From: an uncultured Acinetobacter sp.
GTDB taxonomy: Bacteria; Pseudomonadota; Gammaproteobacteria; Pseudomonadales; Moraxellaceae
DNA: 64,000 bases
Assembly: GCA_913777945.1 (NCBI GenBank)
Contig: CAJYTY010000008.1
Location: 248,001 to 312,000 of the forward strand
Direction of reading: 5' to 3'
Shown here: in pieces, positions 11,483 to 22,740 of the stretch
Numbering within the stretch: the first letter of the stretch is position 1
Layout: every line of letters begins with the position of its first letter
The notes under the pieces: generated by a model
Database searches by the model: none
Told to the model about the DNA's origin: nothing
What the model saw: only the letters and a program-made list of their open reading frames with translations
Position numbers and translations under genes: made by a program

Positions 11483-11908
11483 ATGCCGACTCTTCAAATT
11501 GAACAAATCTTTTCTGATTTCGCTTTCTATCAAAAAAACTATCTCGACATTATTCGCGACCCTCAGCAGTATTATCAAAATGTCACCGACGCGCACATTC
11601 ATTTTGCCGTTTTTAGTCAAGAAAAAATCTATTTAGGTGATTTATTGCAACTCTGGTTTGGCGATAAATGGACTGAGCATCAGGTTAAATTGCTACATGA
11701 TTCAGCGGATCACTTGTGGGAACGTGCGTCTGAAAGCTGGGATAACTCGTTGTTTTTGTTTTCCATTGAGCGTAGCGGTTTATTTTCTCCTGCTTATGCC
11801 TATGCATGGAGCACACAAGATCAGCAGGTAAAGCAGATCGAGATTGATCATACCTTTCCGTATTATTGTCATTATTTGACACTATCACGCCCTAAGCGTT
11901 ATAGCTAA
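11483..11908 (+). CDS. Conserved hypothetical protein
   Basis: ORF with GGAG RBS before the ATG at 11483; terminator follows. Confidence 0.6.
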   Translation: MPTLQIEQIFSDFAFYQKNYLDIIRDPQQYYQNVTDAHIHFAVFSQEKIYLGDLLQLWFGDKWTEHQVKLLHDSADHLWERASESWDNSLFLFSIERSGLFSPAYAYAWSTQDQQVKQIEIDHTFPYYCHYLTLSRPKRYS

Positions 11909-12021
11909 GCAAAATGCTGTATAAAGCTATATGATGAGCGGGATGCAGTGTATTTAAACATATAAATATCTGTGCAAAAATAAAAATATATCAAGTGAAA
12001 AATAATGAACGATTCAGCCAT

Positions 12022-12053
12022 AAAAAAAGCCTATCCGAAGACAGGCTTTTTTT
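12022..12053. terminator. Bidirectional terminator between convergent genes
   Basis: AAAAAAAGCCTATCCGAAGACAGGCTTTTTTT. Confidence 0.75.
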
Positions 12054-12073
12054 ATAAATCGGGAGCTTAGCAG

Positions 12074-13306
12074 TTAAGCTGTTTTTTCAGCTTGAATTGA
12101 TGCAATGGCTGCATCGATACCGTCAATGGATTCTGCCGCTTTTTTAATACGGGCTAATGCATCAACCAATACTTCATCTGCGGTAGCGTATGAGATACGC
12201 ATAAAGCCACCAAGACCGAATGCATCACCAGGTACAACTGCAACACCAGTTTCTTCTAATAACCACTCAGAAAACTCGGTGCACGATTTGAGGCCTTTGG
12301 CACGAATCAATGGGCGAATGTTGGCATAGGCATAAAATGCACCATCCGCAGGCAGGCAAGAAATACCATGAATGGCATTTAAGCCGTTTACAACCAAATC
12401 ATGACGACGTTTGAATGCTTCAATCATTGGCTCTAACACATCTTGAGGGCCATTTAGTGCTGCTTCTGCTGCAACTTGTGAAATTGAGGTTGGGTTAGAA
12501 GTCGATTGCGACTGAATCTTCTTCATTGCGCCAATGATTTTTGCAGGACCTGCTGCATAGCCAATGCGCCAGCCAGTCATGGCATACGCTTTTGAAACAC
12601 CATTTAATACAATGGTACGGTCGTATAAATCGGGTGCCACAGTCGCGATGTTGTAAAATTCATCTTCCCAACGAATCGGTTCATACATATCGTCAGATGC
12701 AATATATACTTGTGGGTGCTTACGAAGTACATCGGCAAGTGCTTCAAGCTCTGCTTTGGTGTAAATCATGCCTGTCGGATTGGATGGGCTGTTCAATACC
12801 AATAAGCGTGTATTTGGAGTAATGGCTGCTTCAAGCTGCTCTGGGGTAATTTTAAAGCGTTGCTCTTCACCGCATTTCACGATGACTGGCGTACCTTCGG
12901 CAATAATCACCATATCTGGGTAGCTCACCCAAAATGGTGCTGGGATGATTACTTCATCACCTTTATTAAGCAACGCAAGTGCCAAATTGAAGAACGATTG
13001 TTTGCCACCACATGAAACCAAAATCTGGTTTGCTTGATAATCTAGATTATTGTCACGCTTGAATTTTGCAATAATTGCTTTTTTTAAGCCTGGCGTACCA
13101 TCTACTGCGGTATATTTGGTGAAGCCATTGTGAATTGCTTCAATCGCAGCATCTTTGATGTGTTGCGGGGTATCGAAATCTGGTTCACCTGCACCTAAAC
13201 CAATCACGTTTTTTCCTGCAGCTTTAAGTTCTGCTGCTTTGTTCGTAACGGCCAAAGTAGGGGACGGCTTGATGGCATTTACACGATCAGACAGACGTAC
13301 GTCCAC
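12074..13306 (-). CDS. PLP-dependent aminotransferase (aspartate aminotransferase family)
   Basis: SNPTGMIY, NGVSKAYAMTGWRIGYAAGP (PLP lysine). Confidence 0.93.
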   Translation of the reverse strand: MDVRLSDRVNAIKPSPTLAVTNKAAELKAAGKNVIGLGAGEPDFDTPQHIKDAAIEAIHNGFTKYTAVDGTPGLKKAIIAKFKRDNNLDYQANQILVSCGGKQSFFNLALALLNKGDEVIIPAPFWVSYPDMVIIAEGTPVIVKCGEEQRFKITPEQLEAAITPNTRLLVLNSPSNPTGMIYTKAELEALADVLRKHPQVYIASDDMYEPIRWEDEFYNIATVAPDLYDRTIVLNGVSKAYAMTGWRIGYAAGPAKIIGAMKKIQSQSTSNPTSISQVAAEAALNGPQDVLEPMIEAFKRRHDLVVNGLNAIHGISCLPADGAFYAYANIRPLIRAKGLKSCTEFSEWLLEETGVAVVPGDAFGLGGFMRISYATADEVLVDALARIKKAAESIDGIDAAIASIQAEKTA

Positions 13307-13516
13307 GGCAATATTCCTTCTTGTGGGATAAAAAATAAAAGCACACTATCTTAGCCCAAAAACCTCAGTTCGTGTTTTATTATCAAAACAAAAATAAAAA
13401 AACATTCAGAGACACCTGTAAATTCAGCTTGATCATCATCATTTACGATTTTTAAAAGCATCCTGAAGCAAAATCATTTAATATATGCGTTGTTCAAGAA
13501 AACTTGAGTACAGAAC

Positions 13517-13699
13517 ATGAGTCAAGCCAAGCCAAAAGCCAAAAAAGCTTTGGTTAAATTACCTTTTCCAATTGCAAATCCAGCAGATCAAAACGAAGAG
13601 GATGTCGCACACAATTATGTGCGTCCGAAACCTGAGCAGTATGCAGACCGCACCTGGATGCCACCGCGCGGAACACGTCGTTCGATGGGAAAACGCTAA
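13517..13699 (+). CDS. Small basic hypothetical protein
   Basis: 60-aa ORF followed by a strong terminator (13719-13752). Confidence 0.55.
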   Translation: MSQAKPKAKKALVKLPFPIANPADQNEEDVAHNYVRPKPEQYADRTWMPPRGTRRSMGKR

Positions 13700-13718
13700 G
13701 CAGCGTCATCAAACAATT

Positions 13719-13752
13719 AAAAAGCCCCTGCAAAATTGTAGGGGCTTTTTTG
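13719..13752 (+). terminator. Rho-independent terminator
   Basis: AAAAAGCCCCTgcaaaattgtAGGGGCTTTTTT. Confidence 0.75.
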
Positions 13753-13768
13753 TATGAGATAAAATGGT

Positions 13769-15196
13769 TTAAACGCGATCATGATGCATTTTTTTCTTTG
13801 TATACATCTCGGCATCTGCGCGCTTTAACATGCTTTCCATCGTTTCATGTTCGCGTGTTGTGGCATATCCCATAGAAATACTGATCGGCTGACTCGAATA
13901 AAACTGATTATCCAAAGTGAGTAGGGCATCAATGGTTTGTAGCATCACGCTGACCGCCGTTTCGTCTGCTCCATGCATTAAAATTACAAATTCATCGCCG
14001 CCAATTCTAGACGCCGTATATGGAGTTTGCTGAATCGATTGCGTTAAGATCTGACCCACACGCCTGAGTACATCATCTCCCGCATCATGGCCATGATAAT
14101 CATTGATGGCTTTAAGCCCGTTCATGTCTAAAAAAATACATGAGATAGGGCGCACCATACTTCGTTCTAAGCGATGAATTTCTTCGCTATAAAACGAGCG
14201 GTTATGAAGTTTGGTCAGCACATCGTGTTTACCTAAATACTCAAGGTAATTCTCTGCCTTTTTGCGTGCTGTAATATCGGTTAAGGCGACCTGCACAATG
14301 CCCCAGTTGTGCTCATAACCCGGAAATACGGTAAATTGCAGCAATACATTGCGAATACTGCCATCGAGTGCATAATTAATTGCTTCTCGCTGATGATGGA
14401 TATTGCCTTTCCACAGCTCGATAAGCTGTTCACGAAAGGTGCTAAGCATTTCTTTTGCAAATATTTTATGTGTATTTTTAAGCAGTGTTGTTTTATCGGG
14501 TGCTTGAAATAAATCGAGGGTCGCTTGATTGACATCTAAAATCAGGATGTCTTCCACACATTGATTGACAAACTCGGGATGGACATCAATAAAGGTTCTA
14601 AAGTCATCTATTCCCAGCTGTCTGAGCTGATCAAGCCGGAATTTGACACGACTGAAATCTTCAACCCATAACGAGGCCGGTGAATAGTGAAAACGAGATT
14701 CGGCCAGTCGACGATTTTTTTCTTCTAAGCGGCGTGCATGGTGAACTTGGGTGACATCTTCAGTGGTGACCAGTACACGCGCAAATGAATCTTCATAGCC
14801 CGGTAAAATGGTACCGTGCAATTGTATATCCAAGCGCCGACCACTGAGCGTGTAGTTGACGGCCATACTTGAAAATAGCGTTTTACCTTCCCATAAATCG
14901 ACCAATTCATTCAAATGTGAATCGAGCATGTCTTGCTGAAAAATAACCGCCAGATTGTCGCAAAGCTGCTCAAACGATGCTGCTTCAAAAAGTTGTAAGG
15001 TTTTTTGATTGACACGAATCAGCTTGATTTTATGTGCGCATTGTCGAACACGTTCGAGATCTTCACGAAGAAAAGTTCGTAAATCTTGGATTCCTTGATC
15101 ACGCCACTCATCAAACTGAATTTTGATCCCGCTGTAATCTTCGAGCCACATTGGAATAGGTGCAAGATCAAAAATTGAAGAATCTAGCGTAGGCAT
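13769..15196 (-). CDS. Diguanylate cyclase with two PAS-like domains and GGDEF
   Basis: RIGGDEFVILMHG catalytic motif; duplicated PAS-like N-terminal halves (WLEDYSGIKIQFDEWRDQGI.. and WVEDFSRVKFRLDQLRQLGI..). Confidence 0.9.
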   Translation of the reverse strand: MPTLDSSIFDLAPIPMWLEDYSGIKIQFDEWRDQGIQDLRTFLREDLERVRQCAHKIKLIRVNQKTLQLFEAASFEQLCDNLAVIFQQDMLDSHLNELVDLWEGKTLFSSMAVNYTLSGRRLDIQLHGTILPGYEDSFARVLVTTEDVTQVHHARRLEEKNRRLAESRFHYSPASLWVEDFSRVKFRLDQLRQLGIDDFRTFIDVHPEFVNQCVEDILILDVNQATLDLFQAPDKTTLLKNTHKIFAKEMLSTFREQLIELWKGNIHHQREAINYALDGSIRNVLLQFTVFPGYEHNWGIVQVALTDITARKKAENYLEYLGKHDVLTKLHNRSFYSEEIHRLERSMVRPISCIFLDMNGLKAINDYHGHDAGDDVLRRVGQILTQSIQQTPYTASRIGGDEFVILMHGADETAVSVMLQTIDALLTLDNQFYSSQPISISMGYATTREHETMESMLKRADAEMYTKKKMHHDRV

Positions 15197-15325
15197 GGTG
15201 GCTCAACTTTCAAGGGCTATTTTTTCAGCAGTATAATCATAAGCCTTGTGTTTTTAAACAAAAAATAAGACTGGCTAAAAAAATCATCCGTTAGGTCATC
15301 TTTTTTTTACTGCTTAAAATGACCT

Positions 15326-16144
15326 TTAAGTGGTTTCGCTGATGGCTTGGCCTCGGTTTGCCGGATGAACAATTTCGATTTCGTTACGCCAGAGTTTGAC
15401 GAAATCCTGTTCATCAATGTCATACAGTTCCATCAATGCAACAATCACGCTGACAAAAATCATGGCGCCTTCGGTATTGCCATGAAAATTAAAGATTTTA
15501 CCGTTTAATTTTCCAAGAATGTCTTTTAGCTCGTGTTCACGACCACGTCCGTAACGATCTCGTGGATATAAATCTTCATTTAAGACAATTAATGCAATGG
15601 CTTTCTCGGTATCGCTCAATGATGTTTTTTGTAGTGCATCTTCGAAGGATTCACTGCCATGATCGAAGTAAAAAATCACCTCATCGGTAATAAATGCTTG
15701 CACCATACGCGAGGTGAGATTTGGAAACAGTGAAACCGCGTTCTCTTCGATAAACGGTTTAAATGATTCTGGAAAGATAATATTGCTGCTCATACCACGA
15801 AATAGTGGCGCGATTTCCGATACTTTGTAGCCTGCTATCCCGCAGCCGAGTGCCGTTAAAAAATACGTCATTTTGCTGTGATTTTGAGCATAAATTTTAA
15901 AGTCATGGATATAGTGCGCAATCTGTGAAAGCGGCATTTGTTGTTGGTGTTCATTTAAGGTAGGAATCGCGAAGCTTTGGCCCGCCCAGCCACGTCCTAC
16001 ACCTTTTACAGCACCAAAATGCTGTGCGGCGATACGTGCAGCACCATGCGTATGTTGCCCAGCCATGTTGCTACCAAATACAAATACGGTATTTTCTGGT
16101 AGCTCAGTCACAATTGTTTCGTCGTGGTATTGAAAGCTCATCAT
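15326..16144 (-). CDS. Hypothetical protein with macrodomain-like N-terminus (possible A1S_2505-type phage-related family)
   Basis: FVFGSNMAGQHTHGAARIAAQHFGA...GCGIAGYKVSEIAPLF pattern. Confidence 0.5.
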   Translation of the reverse strand: MMSFQYHDETIVTELPENTVFVFGSNMAGQHTHGAARIAAQHFGAVKGVGRGWAGQSFAIPTLNEHQQQMPLSQIAHYIHDFKIYAQNHSKMTYFLTALGCGIAGYKVSEIAPLFRGMSSNIIFPESFKPFIEENAVSLFPNLTSRMVQAFITDEVIFYFDHGSESFEDALQKTSLSDTEKAIALIVLNEDLYPRDRYGRGREHELKDILGKLNGKIFNFHGNTEGAMIFVSVIVALMELYDIDEQDFVKLWRNEIEIVHPANRGQAISETT

Positions 16145-16357
16145 GATCTTATTCTTGCTGTAATAAGTTCATGGTGCAATTGATTCAGTCACAAATCAAG
16201 CAAAAAATAGTGCGCTTTTTTATTTTACAGGGCGTAGTAGCGTGACATAATTTTGAGTGAAACAGATCAAAAATAGCAAGATTATTTTTTCATGACATAA
16301 AATTCACACGCATTTTTTTATGCTGAATCTGTAGAAAATCATTATAAAGAGAAGATC

Positions 16358-17050
16358 ATGAGCATACTTGTCGCAGGCGCCTCTACAGGCATTGGAAATG
16401 CATTGGTTGCAGCGCTAAGAGCGCGTTCAGACGAACCAGTTTACACCATTAGCCGTTCGGATTTGGGGCAGCATAATTTACAGATCGACTTATCCGATGC
16501 CTCGAATATTTCGGCAGTACAGACTTTTCTTGCTTCAATTCAACCCACTCGCGTTTTTTGCTGTGCAGGTATGTTGCACGATGACACCCATATGCCAGAA
16601 AAAATGCTCAGCCAGATTCAGGATGACTGGGTGTTTGAATCTTTTTCAAAAAATGTGCTCACGCATATACATCTTGCACAAGCCTTGGCTCCTGTTTTGA
16701 CCAAAACCTCTTCACTCAAATGGCTGTCTTTATCGGCTAAGGTGGGCAGTCTGGATGACAATGCATTGGGTGGCTGGTACAGCTATCGCATGAGCAAAAC
16801 CGCTTTGAATATGTTTATTAAAAACCTGAGCATTGAGTGGGGACGTAAATCGCCTGAAATTTATGTGGCGAGCTTACACCCGGGAACCACGGATTCTGAG
16901 TTGTCCAAACCTTTTCATAAAAATATTTCACCAGATCGATTGTACAGTGCAGAGCAGACTGCTACGCGTTTGATCGATGTTATGGATCAGTTTGGTCAGG
17001 CAGAGCAGGGTAAATTATTAAATTGGGACGGCACTGTAATTGCCTACTAA
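16358..17050 (+). CDS. SDR family oxidoreductase
   Basis: VAGASTGIGNAL Rossmann motif; WYSYRMSKTALN (YxxxK). Confidence 0.9.
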   Translation: MSILVAGASTGIGNALVAALRARSDEPVYTISRSDLGQHNLQIDLSDASNISAVQTFLASIQPTRVFCCAGMLHDDTHMPEKMLSQIQDDWVFESFSKNVLTHIHLAQALAPVLTKTSSLKWLSLSAKVGSLDDNALGGWYSYRMSKTALNMFIKNLSIEWGRKSPEIYVASLHPGTTDSELSKPFHKNISPDRLYSAEQTATRLIDVMDQFGQAEQGKLLNWDGTVIAY

Positions 17051-17094
17051 CGACCAGTCATCGGGCTTGAAAAGTTTCAGTTTGCCCTAATAGT

Positions 17095-19146
17095 TTGTAT
17101 GACCCCTTATTTTTGAGCGTGCCAGTGAACGACAACCAGCCTTTTGATTTAGTGACAAGTTTCCAACCCGCAGGTGATCAGCCTCAAGCGATTGAAAAGT
17201 TGGTCAATGGCATTGAGCGCGGCTATCGTAACCAGCTATTACTTGGGGTTACGGGTTCGGGTAAAACCTATACCATGGCCAATGTGATCGCGCAAACACA
17301 GCGTCCGACCATCATTATGGCTCACAATAAAACGCTGGCTGCTCAGCTTTATGGTGAATTCAAGGCCTTTTTCCCGAATAATTCGGTTGAATACTTTGTA
17401 AGTTACTACGATTACTATCAGCCAGAAGCATATGTGCCTTCGTCGGATACTTTTATTGAAAAAGATGCCGCGATTAACGACCACATCGACCAGATGCGTT
17501 TGTCGGCTACGCGTGCACTTTTAGAGCGACGCGACGCGATTATTGTGGCCTCGGTTTCGGCCATTTATGGTTTGGGTGACCCTGAAGCGTATATGAAAAT
17601 GCTCTTGCATGTGGTGCAAGGCGATCGTGTCAATCGTGACGATTTGATTCGCCGTCTGGTCGAGATGCAATATACCCGGAATGAGCTGGAATTTTTACGA
17701 GGTACCTACCGTATTCGCGGTGAAATTCTGGATGTGTTTCCTGCCGAATCCGATCAGTTCGCGATTCGCATCGAGCTGTTTGATGATGAAGTCGATTCAA
17801 TTCGCTGGTTCGATCCGCTCACAGGTAAAATGCAGCGTAAAGTACCCCGCGTGACAATTTATCCAAAAAGCCATTATGTTACGCCTAAAGATAATCTCAC
17901 CCGCGCCATCGGTACGATCAAAGATGAACTGAAAGAACAACTCAAATTCTTTAAAGACCATGACAAGTTGCTTGAAGCACAGCGCATTGATCAGCGTACT
18001 CGCTATGATTTGGAAATGATGCAGCAGCTTGGATACACCAATGGTATTGAAAACTACTCACGGCATCTTTCTGGGCGCCCGGCAGGCGAAGCACCGCCAA
18101 CATTGTTTGATTATATTCCAGATGATGCCTTACTGATTATTGATGAGTCACATGTGACCGTGCCGCAAATTGGCGCCATGTACAAAGGTGACCGCTCTCG
18201 TAAAGAAAATCTGGTGAATTACGGTTTTCGTTTGCCAAGCGCATTGGACAACCGACCGATGAAATTTGAAGAGTGGGAGCGAATTGTTCCGTCGACAATT
18301 TTTGTCAGCGCGACACCAGCCAAGTACGAGCTAGAAAAGTCTGAGCAGATTGTGGAGCAGGTGGTGCGTCCAACTGGTTTGATTGACCCGGAAATCGAAA
18401 TTCGACCAGTACTCACACAGGTCGATGATGTACTTTCCGAAATCAACCTGCGTAAAGAGATTGATGAGCGCGTGTTAATCACCACACTGACCAAACGTAT
18501 GGCAGAAGATCTCACGTCTTACTTAAAAGAATATGGTATCAAGGTGGCCTATCTACACTCAGACATTGACACCGTAGAGCGGGTGAAAATTATTCATGAG
18601 CTGCGTACCGGTGTATATGATGTGCTGGTGGGTATTAACTTGCTGCGTGAAGGGCTCGATATGCCTGAGGTGTCTTTGGTCGCAATTTTAGACGCAGATA
18701 AAGAAGGCTTTTTACGCTCTGAGCGTTCTTTAATTCAGACCATTGGGCGTGCAGCGCGAAATATCAAAGGTAAAGCCATCTTATATGCCGATAAGATGAC
18801 GGATTCAATGCAAAAAGCCATTGATGAAACTGACCGTCGTCGTACCAAGCAAATTGAGTTTAATGAACAGCATGGCATTACACCACGTAGTGCGGTGCGT
18901 CAGAAAATCAAAGAGATTGATACAGGCGAAGTCTTTAATGAAGACGAGATAGAGCTGTCTGAATCTGCTCAGGCAAAAGCACTGAGTGCAGATGAGCGAC
19001 ATATCTTGGCAGATCCTAAACTATTAGCGAAACATCTGGCCAAGCTTGAAAAAGAAATGCTCAAGGCTTCTAAAGAGTTGCAGTTTGAGCAAGCCGCTCG
19101 TATCCGTGATGAAATCTTGCGGCTTAAAGCGCAAATGATCCAGTAA
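17095..19146 (+). CDS. uvrB: Excinuclease ABC subunit B
   Basis: [39 protein letters not shown]-terminal UVR domain. Start codon uncertain (TTG 17095 or a downstream start). Confidence 0.97.
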   Translation: MYDPLFLSVPVNDNQPFDLVTSFQPAGDQPQAIEKLVNGIERGYRNQLLLGVTGSGKTYTMANVIAQTQRPTIIMAHNKTLAAQLYGEFKAFFPNNSVEYFVSYYDYYQPEAYVPSSDTFIEKDAAINDHIDQMRLSATRALLERRDAIIVASVSAIYGLGDPEAYMKMLLHVVQGDRVNRDDLIRRLVEMQYTRNELEFLRGTYRIRGEILDVFPAESDQFAIRIELFDDEVDSIRWFDPLTGKMQRKVPRVTIYPKSHYVTPKDNLTRAIGTIKDELKEQLKFFKDHDKLLEAQRIDQRTRYDLEMMQQLGYTNGIENYSRHLSGRPAGEAPPTLFDYIPDDALLIIDESHVTVPQIGAMYKGDRSRKENLVNYGFRLPSALDNRPMKFEEWERIVPSTIFVSATPAKYELEKSEQIVEQVVRPTGLIDPEIEIRPVLTQVDDVLSEINLRKEIDERVLITTLTKRMAEDLTSYLKEYGIKVAYLHSDIDTVERVKIIHELRTGVYDVLVGINLLREGLDMPEVSLVAILDADKEGFLRSERSLIQTIGRAARNIKGKAILYADKMTDSMQKAIDETDRRRTKQIEFNEQHGITPRSAVRQKIKEIDTGEVFNEDEIELSESAQAKALSADERHILADPKLLAKHLAKLEKEMLKASKELQFEQAARIRDEILRLKAQMIQ

Positions 19147-19265
19147 TACCAATGAATGTAGAGCTAAGTGCTACATATCTCTACATTAATTTCAAAAAAA
19201 AGCGCTACTCTAATGAACAATCCGTTGCAAACTATCATGATGAGCTAATATTTGAGGGAACTTGA

Positions 19266-19856
19266 ATGCCATTGTATAAAAATATCCCACAAGGGGGCTG
19301 GCGTTTAGCAAAGATTGCATTGGGTGGCGCCGTATTGACAGGATTAGCGGTTGCAACCATGGCTTACGCACACAATAAACCACTCGCGCCTGTGGAGCGT
19401 GTAGAGTTAGACAAATACTTGGGGGTTTGGTACGAAGTGGTTCGTAAGCCCATGTATTTTGAAAATAAATGCGTCAAAAATATCACCGCAACCTATACTT
19501 TAAATGAAAACGGTAATATTACGGTCGATAACCAATGTATGGGCAGTGATGGTCAGCGCCATCAGTCGCTTGGTGAGGCCTTTGTGGTCAATCCTCCGTA
19601 TAATTCCAAATTGAAAGTAAGTTTTTTACCAGAAATAGTGCGATGGGTGCCTGTTGCACGCGGCGACTACTGGATTTTAAAGCTGGACGAACACTATCAA
19701 ACCGTTTTGGTGGGTGAGCCATCTCGCAAATATATGTGGATTTTATCGCGGACGCCTCATCCCTCAGAAGACGTCGTGAATGACTATCTGGCCTACGCGA
19801 AAAGCTTGGGTTATGAACTCAATGACATTATTCGGCCACAGCATACGGCCCAATAA
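19266..19856 (+). CDS. Lipocalin family protein (Blc-like)
   Basis: LDKYLGVWYEVVRKPMYFE, YWILKLDEHYQTVLVGEPSRKYMWILSR. Confidence 0.88.
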   Translation: MPLYKNIPQGGWRLAKIALGGAVLTGLAVATMAYAHNKPLAPVERVELDKYLGVWYEVVRKPMYFENKCVKNITATYTLNENGNITVDNQCMGSDGQRHQSLGEAFVVNPPYNSKLKVSFLPEIVRWVPVARGDYWILKLDEHYQTVLVGEPSRKYMWILSRTPHPSEDVVNDYLAYAKSLGYELNDIIRPQHTAQ

Positions 19857-19870
19857 GCGCTACATAGATG

Positions 19871-19905
19871 AAAAGAAAAACCATGCCTAGCGTGGTTTTT
19901 CTTTT
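19871..19905 (+). terminator. Rho-independent terminator
   Basis: AAAAGAAAAACCAtgcctagcgTGGTTTTTCTTTT. Confidence 0.75.
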
Positions 19906-19969
19906 ATTAGATGTTTAAATTCAGTATTGTACAACGTCTTTTTGATTATTTGGTCAAGCGGGGGGAGAT

Positions 19970-20902
19970 ATGCTTCAGGGGATTGCGCTGTCGGTTTTGG
20001 CATCGGTTACGTTTGGGGTGTTGTACTTTTATAGTCAGCTTTTGACCGGAATAAACGCAGAGCAAACTTTTGGTTGGCGCATGATTTCAACCTTGCCTTT
20101 TTTAACCTTATTTATGTGGTTAATCGGGGATTTACATTTCATTAAACAGATTTATGAAAAAATAAAACTACAACCCGTTTTTCTACTGTATCTCTTGCTT
20201 TCATCTCTTTTAGTGTCGATCCAGCTTTGGCTATTTATGTGGGGGCCAATGAATGGTCGGGGATTGCAGGTATCGCTCGGTTATTTTCTACTGCCCTTGG
20301 TTTTAGTATTGGTGGGCAGTCTTTTTTACAAGGAAAAACTCTCTAAGTTTCAGCAAGCGGCAGTTGCTCTTGCGATACTTGGCGTTGCACATGAAATTTG
20401 GCAACAAGGCACCATCGCATGGGAAACCTTATTGGTCGCCTTTGGTTATGCTGCGTATTTCTTTTTACGACGCAAACTTAAAACTGATCATTTAGGTGGC
20501 TTCTGGTGGGATATCGTCCTCAGCTTACCGGTTGCATTTTATTATGTGTCGTATTTGGGCACCGTACCTGACGGATGGAGCATATTAAATTTACTTTTGG
20601 TGGTGACTGGGCTTGGGTTATTCAGTGCCATTGGACTTGGAAGTTATATTTTGGCGAGCCGCTTTTTACCCATGGTATTGTTTGGATTGCTTAGCTATTT
20701 AGAGCCAATTTTACTGGCGCTTGCTTCGCTCATGATTGGAGAAACAATCAACCCTGAAGACTGGTGGACTTATATCCCAATTTGGGTGGCTGTGCTGTTA
20801 TTGGTGGTAGAAGGTGCATTGCATTTATGGCGACAGCAACGCAACACGCGTATGTTGAAACGTAATGTCGCTCAATATAAAAAAAGGCAGGATGAAAATT
20901 GA
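19970..20902 (+). CDS. rarD: EamA/RarD-type permease
   Basis: Ten hydrophobic segments; RarD-like motifs (FGVLYFYSQLL, YAAYFFLRRK, SYLEPILLALASLMIGE). Confidence 0.75.
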   Translation: MLQGIALSVLASVTFGVLYFYSQLLTGINAEQTFGWRMISTLPFLTLFMWLIGDLHFIKQIYEKIKLQPVFLLYLLLSSLLVSIQLWLFMWGPMNGRGLQVSLGYFLLPLVLVLVGSLFYKEKLSKFQQAAVALAILGVAHEIWQQGTIAWETLLVAFGYAAYFFLRRKLKTDHLGGFWWDIVLSLPVAFYYVSYLGTVPDGWSILNLLLVVTGLGLFSAIGLGSYILASRFLPMVLFGLLSYLEPILLALASLMIGETINPEDWWTYIPIWVAVLLLVVEGALHLWRQQRNTRMLKRNVAQYKKRQDEN

Positions 20903-21149
20903 ACACGAAATGAAGCTTTTAATGAATAATGCTTGTTTTCTAAGCATATTTTGACGTTTAATAATTTCGTCACGAAATATTATAAATAAATTTTAAAAAA
21001 TATTTTTAATCATTTTATAAATTTATAGTAATTATATGAAAAAATATAGGTGTAAGCGCTGGCGCCCGATTTAATCTTGGCGCCTTTTGATTTACAATTA
21101 TCGCGTTTTGAAATTCACGCCTAGATAACATTAATTAGAGGACGTATCT

Positions 21150-22607
21150 GTGAGCAAAGAGACTATCATCGCACTGCATGCTGAACATCAAGGACGTTGG
21201 ACAAATCGCGAAGAAATCGCGGAACATATGATCGCTTTGATTGGCAAGTTGTATCGCGAAAAAAATATCGTTGTTTCTGTTTATGGCCGTTCTTTAATTA
21301 ACCGCTCTGTCATCCAGATCTTGAAATCACATCGTCGTACACGTGTTGTCGATGTCGAGCTTTCTGTTGTTAATACTTTCCCAATTTTAGAAGCCTTGTC
21401 AAAACTTGACAATATTGGTTCTGCCGAAGTGGATATTGGTAAGCTGGCAGTGGCCTACAAACAGCAGGGCGGCGATGTCGACGCTTTTGTTGCGCAAGCT
21501 GTTGAATCAATCAAGGGCAATGCAGCCTCTGAAGAGCCAAAAGATGTCGTTCTCTACGGTTTTGGTCGTATCGGTCGTATTTTGGCGCGTTTGATTATCA
21601 GCCAATCTGGTTTGGGTCGCGGTTTAAGCTTAAAAGCGATTGTGGTTCGTAAATCATCAGATGGCGACTTGGCAAAACGTGCATCTTTGCTACGTCGTGA
21701 TTCAATTCACGGTTCATTCGACGGTACGATTTCGATTGATGAAGAAAACGAAGCAATTATTGCAAACGGTAAGTTCATCAAAGTGATTTATGCATCGAGT
21801 CCAGCAGAAGTAGACTACACTGCTTATGGTATCGACAACGCGCTTTTGATCGACAACACTGGTAAATGGCGTGATCTTGATGGCTTGAGCCAACATTTGA
21901 AGTGCCCAGGTGTTGCACGTGTAGTATTGACTGCACCAGGTAAAGGCGACATGAAAAATGTGGTATTTGGTGTAAACCAAGCCGACATTTTAGATGAAGA
22001 TAAAATCATTTCTGCTGCAAGCTGTACAACGAATGCCATCACTGGTGTACTTAAAGTAATCGATGATAAATACAAGATTTTAAATGGTCACGTGGAAACT
22101 GTTCACTCATTTACCAATGACCAAAACCTCATCGATAACTACCACAAGGCAGACCGTCGTGGCCGTGCTGCAACACTAAACATGGTGATTACCGAAACTG
22201 GTGCTGCAAAAGCGGTGGCCAAAGCATTACCTGCACTGAAAGGTAAACTCACAGGTAACTCGGTACGTGTACCAACACCAAACGTTTCATTGGCGATTTT
22301 GAATCTAACGCTTGAGAAAGAAGTTGATCGTGATGAAGTGAATGAATATATTCGTCAAATTTCAATCAACTCAAACCTTCAAGGTCAAATCGGGTATACC
22401 AATTCGACTGAAGTAGTTTCAAGCGACTTTATCGGCTCTCGTACAGCAGGTGTATTTGATGCGCAAGCAACCATTACATCAGGTACACATTTGACAGCAT
22501 ATGTATGGTACGACAACGAAGTTGGCTATAGCTGTCAGGTACTTCGTATTGCAGAAAAAATGTGTGGCGTAAACTATCCGAAAGTGCCTGCACTTAGCGT
22601 GGCATAA
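21150..22607 (+). CDS. gap: Glyceraldehyde-3-phosphate dehydrogenase, long-form with N-terminal extension
   Basis: VLYGFGRIGRILARL, SAASCTTNAITGVLKV catalytic Cys; about 130-aa N-terminal extension. Confidence 0.92.
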   Translation: MSKETIIALHAEHQGRWTNREEIAEHMIALIGKLYREKNIVVSVYGRSLINRSVIQILKSHRRTRVVDVELSVVNTFPILEALSKLDNIGSAEVDIGKLAVAYKQQGGDVDAFVAQAVESIKGNAASEEPKDVVLYGFGRIGRILARLIISQSGLGRGLSLKAIVVRKSSDGDLAKRASLLRRDSIHGSFDGTISIDEENEAIIANGKFIKVIYASSPAEVDYTAYGIDNALLIDNTGKWRDLDGLSQHLKCPGVARVVLTAPGKGDMKNVVFGVNQADILDEDKIISAASCTTNAITGVLKVIDDKYKILNGHVETVHSFTNDQNLIDNYHKADRRGRAATLNMVITETGAAKAVAKALPALKGKLTGNSVRVPTPNVSLAILNLTLEKEVDRDEVNEYIRQISINSNLQGQIGYTNSTEVVSSDFIGSRTAGVFDAQATITSGTHLTAYVWYDNEVGYSCQVLRIAEKMCGVNYPKVPALSVA

Positions 22608-22624
22608 GCCAGTTTAAAAAATAT

Positions 22625-22652
22625 AAAAAGCTCAGTTTCGACTGGGCTTTTT
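22625..22652 (+). terminator. Rho-independent terminator after gap
   Basis: AAAAAGCTCAGtttcgaCTGGGCTTTTTT. Confidence 0.7.
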
Positions 22653-22740
22653 TATGTATGATGTAATGACAGTTAAATTGGAAACCAAGCTGGATATTGG
22701 TGAGTGATTACCAAGCTGAAAGCCAAGTAAAATAAAAAAG

